Positions 48,192-55,755 of a DNA stretch of 64,000 bases are shown piece after piece. The stretch's first letter is position 1. The number at the start of each line of letters is the position of its first letter. The position numbers and the translations under genes are program-made. Origin of the DNA: an uncultured Clostridia bacterium (lineage in GTDB: Bacteria > Bacillota > Clostridia > Oscillospirales > Oscillospiraceae); the NCBI GenBank assembly GCA_937890525.1, contig CALADI010000016.1:1-64000 (forward strand), in the 5' to 3' direction. Below the pieces are notes generated by a model. It was not told the origin of the DNA. It searched no databases and saw only the letters and a list, made by a program, of their open reading frames with translations.

Positions 48192-49226
48192 TTAGGTTCG
48201 GATCAGATCCCGGAAGCCGGGACTGTAATACTGCTCTCCTTGGGCGTCTACCCACATGGCATGGGCATCGAACTGGTCAAGGAGCGCCTGCCCCTGTTCC
48301 AGCGGAAGGACGAACAGGGCGGTGGATAGGGCGTCGGCCACGCCGGAATCCGGGCACACGATGGTCACAGACCGCCAGTATGCCGCCGGATACAGGGTGT
48401 CCGGGTCGATGATGTGGTGGTAGGGCACGCCGTCCACCACATAGTAGCGCTGGTAATCGCCGCTGGTGACCACGCTGCCGCCGGTCACATACAGGGTGTG
48501 CAGATAGCGGCTTGAATCGTCGGGGTCGGTTACCCCTACCACCCAAGGCGTCCCGCTGGGATCCTTGGGCCCGGTGGCGCACACATTGCCCCCTACGCTG
48601 ATGAGCAGCCCGGTAGGTGCATCTTCGCAGACCCGCTGCGCCGACCAACCCTTGGCCACCGCCCCCACATCCAGCCGGGCTTGGGGATCGGTGAGGAATA
48701 CGGTGGAGGCGGCTTCGTCGATGACCAGACAGTCAAAGCCGGCATGCTGGGCTGCGGCGATCAGATCGTCCTCCGGCGGGAGTGCGGCATGCGCCGGATC
48801 ATCCAGCCCCGCGTCTCTTGCGTCGTGCCACAGCGCCAGCACGCTGCCCATGGTCACATCCACCCTGCCGTCGGTGGCTTCCCAAAGGGCTTTGCAGTCA
48901 TTCAGCAGATCGATGATCCGCCGGTCTACCGTGACCGGGGCGATCCCCGCCTGATCGTTTACGGTTTTCAGATTGTGGATGCCCTCATACTGGTTGTACA
49001 CATCAAATAGCTGGTGGTATTCCAGGAGGGCATCGTGGATGGACTGGGCTTTCTTCTGAAAAGTGCCTTCGTCGGCGTCTTTTCCCACGATGGTGGTCAC
49101 GGTGTCGAATAGATCCAAAAAGGTAGCCTGATACTGGGTCTGCTCCTGGGCCTTGCCGGAGCATCCGGCAAGGTTCAGGGCAAGGATCAGACTCAGAGCA
49201 AGGATCACAGATTTACGCATGGTCAT
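48192..49226 (-). CDS. apbE: FAD:protein FMN transferase (ApbE-type lipoprotein)
   Basis: A 344-residue lipoprotein (lipobox LNLAGC) that transfers FMN from FAD to threonines of RnfG, RnfD and similar proteins. Family motifs: FDTVTTIVG, DARLDVGAVAKGWSAQRV-type ARLDVGAVAKGW, LLISVGGNV and HHIIDPDT. It lies 22 bases upstream of rnfC. No convincing ribosome-binding site precedes ATG 49226 or the internal ATG 49220, so translation may be coupled to the upstream gene. Confidence 0.94.
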   Translation of the reverse strand: MTMRKSVILALSLILALNLAGCSGKAQEQTQYQATFLDLFDTVTTIVGKDADEGTFQKKAQSIHDALLEYHQLFDVYNQYEGIHNLKTVNDQAGIAPVTVDRRIIDLLNDCKALWEATDGRVDVTMGSVLALWHDARDAGLDDPAHAALPPEDDLIAAAQHAGFDCLVIDEAASTVFLTDPQARLDVGAVAKGWSAQRVCEDAPTGLLISVGGNVCATGPKDPSGTPWVVGVTDPDDSSRYLHTLYVTGGSVVTSGDYQRYYVVDGVPYHHIIDPDTLYPAAYWRSVTIVCPDSGVADALSTALFVLPLEQGQALLDQFDAHAMWVDAQGEQYYSPGFRDLIRT

Positions 49227-49254
49227 AATACGAGCGGTGCGCCTGCGGGAAGGA

Positions 49255-50322
49255 TCAGTTCCCGGCAGCCTTGGCGATCAGAGCCTGGAAGCCGCCCACG
49301 GCGATGGTGACGGAGGTGGCGAGGTCTGCATCGGTGGGAGCGGTCTTTTCGTTCACGGCGATCCCGGCAACATCAGCGGGGGTCTTGCCGGTGACATAGG
49401 CGGCGAAGGAAGCAGCCTGCTCGTTCCACTCGGCGATGGCGCTGCCCCATGCTTTCATGCCGTAGTCCTCGCCAAGCTGGTTCTTGGTGAGCAGGGGGGC
49501 AGTCAAATCGGTGGTGATGGCGCCAGCGGCGTCAAACTCCGCCTTGCCCTGCAGGGAGTCGATATAGCAGGAGGTGATGGTGTCGCCGTTCATGGTCATG
49601 GCGGTCACATCGGTGTCCAGCTGAGCAAGACCCTTGGTCTCGCCGTCGGCAGGGGTGCTCTTGGCGGTGCTGCTGATGGATGCAAGCTTCAGTACATCCC
49701 CGGACTGGGCGCCCAGATGGGCAGCGTTGGCAACGGCGGACTCGATGGCGGACACGAAGCCGCCCAGATAGATGGTAGCGGTGGAAGCCAGATCGGCATC
49801 AGCGGCCATGCCGGCTTCGGTGATGGCACCGCTACGGAGCTGCTCGACGGTTTTGCCCTGTGCGTAGGCGGCAAGAGCGGCGACCTGCTCGTTCCACTCA
49901 TACTTGGCACCGCCGTAGGCCTTCATGCCGTAGGCTTCACCCAGTTCGTTCTTGGTGGAGATGGGGGCGGACAGATCGGAGGTGATCTTACCTGCGGCGT
50001 CGAACTTCACGGAAGCGGGGACGCTGTCGATGATGCAGGACTCGATGACGCCGTCATCGGTGACGGTAACGGCCGCCAGAGTGATATCGTACTTGATCTC
50101 ACCTTCGGCATCGGCGGAAGCGCTGACGCTGTCGGAGATGCTGGGAATGATGGCAAGACCGGTCTTGACGGCGCCGGATGCCGGGGCGGCGGTGGGGGCG
50201 TCGGTCTCAGCGGGAGTGGTGGATTCGATCACGGGGCTGTAGACCACCGTGGTGCCGGTGCAGCCGGCCAGCAGTGCCAGCATCATGGCCAGCACCAGGG
50301 CGATGGAAATTTTCTGTTTCAT
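49255..50322 (-). CDS. Lipoprotein with two tandem copies of an unknown domain
   Basis: A 355-residue lipoprotein (lipobox LLAGC), first gene of the rnf-type operon. After a Thr/Pro/Ala-rich linker it carries two copies of a domain of about 150 residues (about 52-200 and 205-353). Each copy contains TKNELGEAYGMKAYGG or TKNQLGEDYGMKAWGS, then EWNEQ, AAY, a GKT segment, and DADLA before a hydrophobic GGF end. It has no canonical TGAT flavin-attachment motif. It is probably an extracytoplasmic partner of the electron-transfer proteins, but no function can be assigned. CAGGAGG precedes the ATG. Confidence 0.82.
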   Translation of the reverse strand: MKQKISIALVLAMMLALLAGCTGTTVVYSPVIESTTPAETDAPTAAPASGAVKTGLAIIPSISDSVSASADAEGEIKYDITLAAVTVTDDGVIESCIIDSVPASVKFDAAGKITSDLSAPISTKNELGEAYGMKAYGGAKYEWNEQVAALAAYAQGKTVEQLRSGAITEAGMAADADLASTATIYLGGFVSAIESAVANAAHLGAQSGDVLKLASISSTAKSTPADGETKGLAQLDTDVTAMTMNGDTITSCYIDSLQGKAEFDAAGAITTDLTAPLLTKNQLGEDYGMKAWGSAIAEWNEQAASFAAYVTGKTPADVAGIAVNEKTAPTDADLATSVTIAVGGFQALIAKAAGN

Positions 50323-50435
50323 TTCTAAACCTCCTGATTTCTTTTATTTCGTCTTATTATAAAAATGAAAGCCGTTTAATAGTGTATAATATGTTGCTTA
50401 ATGTCTACTTACATATCCATTAATAATTGTTAAGA

Positions 50436-50470
50436 TAGCAAAAGCCGGCGGCCGGACTTTGGCCGCCGGC
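50436..50470 (-). terminator. Terminator of the sensor kinase gene
   Basis: GCCGGCGGCC (50444-50453) pairs with GGCCGCCGGC (50461-50470). The minus-strand tail is TTTTGCTATC. Confidence 0.82.
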
Positions 50471-50475
50471 ATGGT

Positions 50476-51498
50476 TCAGCCGGGGGAGGAAGGGGGTTGG
50501 CGGGGGAGGGTGACGAAGAAGGTCGTCCCAACTCCCGGAGTGGACTCCACACGGATGTCCCCGTGGTGATCTTCTACCACTTGAGCGGCGATGGCCAGCC
50601 CCAGCCCGGTGCCTTTTCCGGACTCCTTGGTGGTGAAGAAAGGGTCGAAGATGTGGGGCAGGATCTCCGGGGGGATGCCGCAGCCGGTATCGGACAGGCG
50701 GATGTGGACGCAGGTCTGGTCGAACCATGTATCCACATGCAGCGTCCCGCCCTCCGGCTCCATGGCGTGGAAGGCGTTGAGGATCAGATTCAAAAGAAGC
50801 TGAGCGATCTGGATCTCGTTGGCAGGGATCCGCTGATCCCAGCAGTTCAGCCCCAGCTTCACCTGCACCTGCTCCGGGCGGGCGGGGGCAGCCGCTTCCA
50901 GAGTTTTTCGAACCAGATCATCCGGAGAAATGGGGCGGATGACATCCCCGGAGCTTTTGCGGGACAGGTCGGACAATCGGGAGATGATCTGCTTTGCCTT
51001 GCGCGAAGCCGTGTAGATCTCCAGAATGTTGTCGTATAGCTCGGTTTCCTCGGGGGGCAGCTTTTCCAGCGCCATCATGGAGTAGCCCATGATGGGGGTG
51101 AGCAGGTTGTTGAATTCGTGGGCGATGCTGGAGGTCATGGTGCCCAGAGTCTCCAGCCGTTGGTGGTGGGCAAGCTGCTGCTGCTTGCGGATCAGTTCGT
51201 CCATGGCGGCATTCTTCTGCTCCAGATCCGTGATCTTGCTTCGGCTGCGGCTGAGTCTGCGGCTGAGCGTCAGCACCATGCCAAAGATGCCGGCGAAGAT
51301 CAGCCCCAGATCCGCGGCGAGCCGCAGAGCGACGGCGTGCAGGGGCTTGCGGATCTGGTCAAAATGGGCGTAGTTTGCCATGACACGCTCAAAAGAGCGG
51401 CAGACATGGAAGCACAGACATACGCCCGTAATGACCAATAGGACGGAAATGCCCATCCCAACGGCAAGGAACAGCCGGGAACGGTTGGTACGATTCAT
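50476..51498 (-). CDS. NtrB-like sensor histidine kinase
   Basis: A 340-residue kinase with two membrane segments (about 9-31 and 58-80), a short extracytoplasmic loop and a coiled linker. The phospho-acceptor is His127 in SSIAHEFNNLLTPI. The HATPase domain shows NLILNAFHAM, DTGCGIPPEILPHIFDPFF and GTGLGLAIAAQVV. The transmitter is of the NtrB/HisKA type. The OmpR-type regulator next door is transcribed in the opposite direction from the same 80-base gap. Signal unknown. Confidence 0.92.
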   Translation of the reverse strand: MNRTNRSRLFLAVGMGISVLLVITGVCLCFHVCRSFERVMANYAHFDQIRKPLHAVALRLAADLGLIFAGIFGMVLTLSRRLSRSRSKITDLEQKNAAMDELIRKQQQLAHHQRLETLGTMTSSIAHEFNNLLTPIMGYSMMALEKLPPEETELYDNILEIYTASRKAKQIISRLSDLSRKSSGDVIRPISPDDLVRKTLEAAAPARPEQVQVKLGLNCWDQRIPANEIQIAQLLLNLILNAFHAMEPEGGTLHVDTWFDQTCVHIRLSDTGCGIPPEILPHIFDPFFTTKESGKGTGLGLAIAAQVVEDHHGDIRVESTPGVGTTFFVTLPRQPPSSPG

Positions 51499-51510
51499 GG
51501 GAATACCCCC

Positions 51511-51539
51511 TTGTCAAGCGGGTGATTTTTGATTATACT
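51511..51539 (+). promoter_or_regulatory. Promoter of the OmpR-type regulator gene
   Basis: TTGTCA (51511-51516), 17-base spacer, TATACT (51534-51539), 39 bases before the ATG. It is shared with the kinase gene's upstream region. Confidence 0.7.
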
Positions 51540-51578
51540 ATCATAAATAACGGATCGATGTAAAGGGGGGATGGAGAA

Positions 51579-52262
51579 ATGTCAGACCGGGTGCTGATCG
51601 TGGACGATGACGAATCGGTGCTGAATATGCTCTATAAGGCGATCCGAAGCTGCGGCTTGGAAGCAAAGACCGCGCCCAGCGGGGAGCGTGCCTTGGAGAT
51701 GACCGCTCAAGAGCGGTTCGATCTGATCCTTCTGGATGTGAATATGCGGGGGATGGACGGATTCCAAGTGGTAGAGGCCCTGAGAAACCGGGGTTCCAAG
51801 ACCCCCATTATCATTGTCAGCGGCAGGAAAGAGGATTATGACACCCTGTATGGCTTGGATATTGGAGCGGATGACTATGTGACCAAGCCCTTTAATCCGG
51901 TGGTGCTGGGGGCGAAAGCCAAGGCGCTGATCCGCCGCAGCAAGGGCAGTATGCCCGGCGGGAGTCTCATCATTTCTGCCGGACCCTTCCGCTATAACAC
52001 CAGCACGCTTCGCTTTTATAAAGATGGACAGGAGATCGTGCTGTCCTCCAAAGAAAATGCTATGATGAAACTGTTCATCGACAATGTGAACCGGATCTTC
52101 TCCAAGGATATGCTCTACGAGCTGATCTGGGGGGAGGCCATCATCGACGAAAACGCCATCATGGTCTATATCAACCGCCTGCGTCAGAAGATCGAGGAAG
52201 ATCCCTCCAAACCCCGCTATATCCAGACGGTGCGGGGGCTGGGGTATCGGTTCGTGGTCTGA
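51579..52262 (+). CDS. OmpR-family response regulator
   Basis: A 227-residue transcription factor. The receiver domain has Asp9-Asp11 and phospho-acceptor Asp53 (LILLDVNMRGMDG), with the switch residues VSGR and TKPF. The C-terminal winged helix ends YIQTVRGLGYRFV. AAGGGGGGA precedes the ATG. The kinase divergently encoded next to it is the likely partner. The membrane protein 24 bases downstream is a possible target. Confidence 0.94.
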   Translation: MSDRVLIVDDDESVLNMLYKAIRSCGLEAKTAPSGERALEMTAQERFDLILLDVNMRGMDGFQVVEALRNRGSKTPIIIVSGRKEDYDTLYGLDIGADDYVTKPFNPVVLGAKAKALIRRSKGSMPGGSLIISAGPFRYNTSTLRFYKDGQEIVLSSKENAMMKLFIDNVNRIFSKDMLYELIWGEAIIDENAIMVYINRLRQKIEEDPSKPRYIQTVRGLGYRFVV

Positions 52263-52286
52263 GACGCAACATAGAAAGGAAACATT

Positions 52287-52934
52287 ATGGGATTTCATTA
52301 CGATTGGGATTTTCCTCTGCAATTTGTGTGGCTGCTGCTCTGGGGCGCAGCAGGGGTGACGGCTTTTGTCATCGGGATCGGAATTTGGCTGGTTAAGGCA
52401 TGGTCGGTATACCGCATTGCCCGCCGCCGGGGGCTGAACAATGCGTGGCTGAGCTGGCTGCCTGTGGGACGGGATTGGATCTTGGGATCGATTTCGGATC
52501 AATACCAGTATCTCGTCCGCGGCAGAGTTCGCAACCGGCGCAAAGTGCTGGTGGGATTCTCCATCGCATCGTGCTGCACCGTTGTGATCGGTCTGATCTA
52601 CGGCGTCTGGCTGCTGATGGATACGGCACTGACCATGGCGATGTATGGAGCGATGCCCGGATATACCCCGAATACGCTGCTGTTCCTGCCGCTTTTGCTG
52701 CTTGTAGGTGCTGCGGTGGAGATCGCGGCATATGTGCTGCGGTGCATCTGCAAATATGACCTGTACCGCTCCTGTGAGCCGTCCAGCGCCGTGCTGTATC
52801 TGGTGCTGGGCATCCTGTTTTCTCTGTGTGATGCCGTGTTCCTCTGGCTGTGCCGGAATAAGGATCAGGGCATGCCCCCCAGAAAGCCGGACCATCGTGC
52901 TTATCAGGAGCAGGCTGACCCCACCTATCTGTAA
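52287..52934 (+). CDS. Hypothetical four-segment membrane protein
   Basis: A 215-residue protein with hydrophobic segments near residues 14-36, 90-112, 126-150 and 166-186. The cytoplasmic-side stretch YRIARRRGLNNAWLSWLPVGRDWILGSISDQY (residues about 42-73) recurs in uncharacterised Bacillota membrane proteins. No function is known. It lies in the same direction as, and 24 bases after, the response regulator gene. A GAAAGGAAA site precedes the ATG. Confidence 0.8.
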   Translation: MGFHYDWDFPLQFVWLLLWGAAGVTAFVIGIGIWLVKAWSVYRIARRRGLNNAWLSWLPVGRDWILGSISDQYQYLVRGRVRNRRKVLVGFSIASCCTVVIGLIYGVWLLMDTALTMAMYGAMPGYTPNTLLFLPLLLLVGAAVEIAAYVLRCICKYDLYRSCEPSSAVLYLVLGILFSLCDAVFLWLCRNKDQGMPPRKPDHRAYQEQADPTYL

Positions 52935-52946
52935 CGGACAAAAATC

Positions 52947-52985
52947 AGTCCTCCGTACTGCCGAAGCGGTACGGAGGACTTTTTA
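52947..52985 (+). terminator. Terminator after the membrane protein gene
   Basis: AGTCCTCCGTAC pairs with GTACGGAGGACT and is followed by TTTTT. Confidence 0.88.
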
Positions 52986-53023
52986 CACATTATGGGTCAG
53001 ATCCGGGAGAATCGTTTCGCAGA

Positions 53024-55042
53024 TCAGGCCTTTTTCTTCTTGGTCACCACAACGACCACCACGCCGATGACCAGAACCACCACCACGACGATGGCAACGA
53101 TGGCGCCGGTGCTCAGACCGGAGGATGCATTCTGTTCAGCAGGCTCGGTGGCGGGCTGGGTGGCAGGCTCGGTAGCAGGCTCCGTGGCAGGCTCAGTGGG
53201 CTCTTCCCGCTGGGCGGCTTCCATTGCGATTCTGCCGCTGCCGTTGGCGGTGCCGTAATCCACGGTCAGACCGGGATACTTGGCACTCAGGGGAGAGTTG
53301 GATGCTTCCACAACGCCGTTGGGGAATGCCTGCACATAGTTGGCAAGCACCATGTAGTCTTCCATCACATAGTCCAGAACATTCACGGCACCGTCAAACA
53401 TGCTGAAGCCGTCGCCCATATCCCGCAGGGTGTAGTTGTAGCCGGCAATGTTGTACTTGGCGGCAAGATCCAGATCATCCCATGCGCCGGTCTCCTTGTT
53501 GTAGATCTTCACATCGTGGACCCGGTAGCCGCCGGTGGGAGCGCCGATCCATACGCCCTTGTCATCCTTCTGGGTGGAATCGGGCCACTCGGTATCGATC
53601 TTGTAGGTCAGACCGGAAACCTGCAGGAAGCCGCCGCATTCCTCGCCGGTGCCGGCGGTACGGGCGCCCCACTCCAGAGCGTCCAAGATCTGCTGACCGG
53701 TGACGGTTTGCAGACATGCCACATTGCCGAAGGTGTGGATGCTCTTGCAGGTCAGGTAGGAGATATCGCCGGTGATGGCCTTGTTCCGGACGCCGCCGCC
53801 GTTCATCACGGCAACATCCACATCCAGATCCATGTTGTCAAACAGATAGTACAGGGCATCTGCGCAGAAGTCGCCGGTGTTGGTCTCCTGACTGCGGACC
53901 AGACGGGCGTCGCCGTCATAGTTGTCCAGCGTCAGAGCGGTGGAGCCGATGACCACGCCCAGTTCCTCATTGACCTGTGCGATCCACTCGTCCTTGAGGG
54001 CCTGCACATCGTCATCGGGGTCGTACTCGAATTCGCCGGGGATCACATCACAGGCCAGCTCGTAGCCCACGATCTGAGTCTCCTCGTTGCCCTTGTCATC
54101 CTTCTTGGGATTGCCGTTTTCGTCCAGAACCGGCTCGGTCAGGGCGTTGGCGGTGAAGAAGCCGTTCTCCACGGTGCCGTCGGCGTGGAGAACCACGACA
54201 CCGATGTTGTCAAAATAGGAGCCGGTCTGCGCTACCACCACAGGCTTGCCTTCCTTGTCGTTCACCACATTGCCGACCAGCTCGGAATGGGAGTGACCGT
54301 CAATGAAAGCATCGAAGCCGGAGGTATTGGCAATGGTGGAGGTGCTGGTCCAAGGCTCGGAGGAGGGATCTACGCCCAGATGCCCCAGACCGACGATCTT
54401 GGTGGCGCCTTCTGCCTTGGCGTCGTCGATGGCCTTCTGCACGCTGGCGTACAGGTCGGCGCCGTCCTCGCCGCCGGCAATGCCGTAGATGTAGTTGCCC
54501 TGCTCATCCTGGAAGTAGGCGGGGGTGGACTTGGTGAAAGATTCGGGGGTCAGAACGCCCACGATCGCCACCTTCTCGGTGCCGCAGTCGAAGATCTTGT
54601 AGCTGTCCAGCACATTCTCGCCCCGGACGCCGTTGGCTTCTTCGTAGAAGTTGCAGTCGAGATAGGGGAATTCTGCCCACTCCTGCAGCGCCTTGCAGCC
54701 GTCCATGCCGTAGTCAAACTCATGATTGCCCAAGCTGGCCGCGTCGTATTCGGCGGCGTTCATCAGGTCGATCACATGCTTGCCCTTGTCCATGGAACCG
54801 AAAGCGGTGCCCTGAGCGTGGTCGCCGGCATCTACCAGCAGCACATGCTCGTATCTGTCTTCGAGCTGATCCTTGATGTCAGCAAGGATGTCATAGCTCA
54901 GCGGGCCGTCGATGTAGCTGTGGACATCGTTGGTGTGCAGGATCACGATGTCGTCAGACTTGGCATCTTCGGCCATGACGCTGGGGATCATCAGACTAAG
55001 CAACATGACCAGAACCAGCATCACGGAGATTTTTTTACGCAT
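53024..55042 (-). CDS. Surface-anchored 5'-nucleotidase/2',3'-cyclic phosphodiesterase family protein
   Basis: A 672-residue exported enzyme of the UshA/YfkN type that releases phosphate from nucleotides. A signal peptide (1-24, ending VMA) is followed by the metallophosphatase domain (HTNDVHSYIDG, DAGDHAQG, GNHEFDYG, DGHSHSE). The C-terminal nucleotide-binding domain follows (TNTGDFCADAL, MNGGGVRN). A Thr-Glu-Pro repeat linker (about 612-637) leads to a C-terminal membrane segment and KKKKA. There is no LPXTG motif. It is monocistronic. Confidence 0.94.
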   Translation of the reverse strand: MRKKISVMLVLVMLLSLMIPSVMAEDAKSDDIVILHTNDVHSYIDGPLSYDILADIKDQLEDRYEHVLLVDAGDHAQGTAFGSMDKGKHVIDLMNAAEYDAASLGNHEFDYGMDGCKALQEWAEFPYLDCNFYEEANGVRGENVLDSYKIFDCGTEKVAIVGVLTPESFTKSTPAYFQDEQGNYIYGIAGGEDGADLYASVQKAIDDAKAEGATKIVGLGHLGVDPSSEPWTSTSTIANTSGFDAFIDGHSHSELVGNVVNDKEGKPVVVAQTGSYFDNIGVVVLHADGTVENGFFTANALTEPVLDENGNPKKDDKGNEETQIVGYELACDVIPGEFEYDPDDDVQALKDEWIAQVNEELGVVIGSTALTLDNYDGDARLVRSQETNTGDFCADALYYLFDNMDLDVDVAVMNGGGVRNKAITGDISYLTCKSIHTFGNVACLQTVTGQQILDALEWGARTAGTGEECGGFLQVSGLTYKIDTEWPDSTQKDDKGVWIGAPTGGYRVHDVKIYNKETGAWDDLDLAAKYNIAGYNYTLRDMGDGFSMFDGAVNVLDYVMEDYMVLANYVQAFPNGVVEASNSPLSAKYPGLTVDYGTANGSGRIAMEAAQREEPTEPATEPATEPATQPATEPAEQNASSGLSTGAIVAIVVVVVLVIGVVVVVVTKKKKA
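53137..53209 (-). repeat. Short tandem repeat encoding the EPAT linker
   Basis: The linker of the 5'-nucleotidase-type protein is encoded by near-identical 12-base units reading GAGCCTGCYACC-like triplets (Glu-Pro-Ala-Thr). Such repeats can change length by replication slippage. Confidence 0.6.
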
Positions 55043-55092
55043 TTTACTTTCCTCCCTAAATAGTAGTGGATAGGCCCAAATGACCTAACCCC

Positions 55093-55121
55093 ATTCTACA
55101 CAGCTTTGCATAGAAAAGCAA
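55093..55121 (-). promoter_or_regulatory. Promoter of the 5'-nucleotidase-type gene
   Basis: Minus-strand TTGCTT (55121-55116), 17-base spacer, TAGAAT (55098-55093). Confidence 0.65.
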
Positions 55122-55229
55122 GCCGTATATTTGTAAAGGCTGTGTAGATTTTACAACAGCATCCCGTGATGCGGGTGTGATAGAACCCACTGCGCTGGAC
55201 ACACTAGCAGCAGAAGGGAGGTGGAGATC

Positions 55230-55466
55230 ATGCAGATCGGTCGTATCGCAGGTCAGGTGAACCTGCAAAGCGCCTTCGGCGCGCCGGCACGGTGGGTGCA
55301 GGTGCGGACAGAGGATTCCATGGTGACAGCCCGGGATCTGGTAGGGGCAAAAAACGGAGATCTGGTGCTGTTTTGCACCGGAGATCCGGCAAGGCTGGTG
55401 TCGCCGGACTGTCCTTGTGACGCAGCCGTTGTAGGCGTGGTGGCAGACGGCGGAAATTGTGGTTGA
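55230..55466 (+). CDS. Lone EutN/CcmL-like microcompartment vertex protein
   Basis: A 78-residue protein with the EutN/CcmL pattern: MQIGRIAGQV at the start, a middle WVQVRTED strand, DLVGAKNGDLVLFCTGDPARL and the closing PCDAAVVGVVAD. These proteins form pentamers that cap the corners of bacterial microcompartments. The usual length is about 85-95, so it is slightly short. No hexameric shell protein or microcompartment enzyme is nearby. GGAGGTGGA precedes ATG 55230. The metG promoter overlaps its stop codon. Function outside a shell is unknown. Confidence 0.75.
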   Translation: MQIGRIAGQVNLQSAFGAPARWVQVRTEDSMVTARDLVGAKNGDLVLFCTGDPARLVSPDCPCDAAVVGVVADGGNCG

Positions 55467-55492
55467 CAAAACGGGAAAAATAGGGATATAAT
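55463..55492 (+). promoter_or_regulatory. Promoter of metG
   Basis: TTGACA (55463-55468), 18-base spacer, TATAAT (55487-55492), ahead of the T-box leader. Confidence 0.88.
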
Positions 55493-55499
55493 AGCATCA

Positions 55500-55742
55500 C
55501 AATTCCACAAAAAGGCAGTGAAGAGAAGAGTAGCTTTGCCAAAGCGGACAGAGAACCCCGGCAGCTGGGAAGGGGGACGCAGGAGCAGGGGGAACATGGT
55601 CTCGGAGCCGACCGGTCGATAGGTAGGCCGGTACGGGTGCGCCCGTCACCGCGCGAAGAGGCATCCTTCCGGGGATGCGAAACAAGGTGGTACCGCGTCA
55701 ATTCTGTCGCCCTTGAGTGATTCAAGGGCGGTTTTCTTTTTT
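55500..55742 (+). promoter_or_regulatory. T-box riboswitch (Met) upstream of metG
   Basis: The leader holds stem I with an AGAGAAGAG kink region (55531-55541), a probable specifier ATG (55596-55598) in GGAACATGGT, the conserved T-box GGTGGTACCGCG (55686-55697) and a terminator (55708-55730) with a T-rich tail. Uncharged tRNA-Met would pair with ATG and the T-box to prevent termination and raise metG expression. Confidence 0.93.
55708..55742 (+). terminator. T-box terminator of metG
   Basis: CGCCCTTGA pairs with TCAAGGGCG and is followed by GTTTTCTTTTTT, 13 bases before the metG ATG. Confidence 0.9.
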
Positions 55743-55755
55743 AGGAGGATCTCAT

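Noticed and set aside
49255..50322. Calling the duplicated lipoprotein a flavinylated PplA-type carrier
   Set aside because: Neither repeat contains the (S/T)GA(T/S) acceptor motif, so only a possible functional parallel is proposed.
53137..53209. Short repeats as a possible CRISPR array
   Set aside because: They are in-frame codons of a Thr-Glu-Pro linker, without spacers; no CRISPR array or cas gene was seen in the window.
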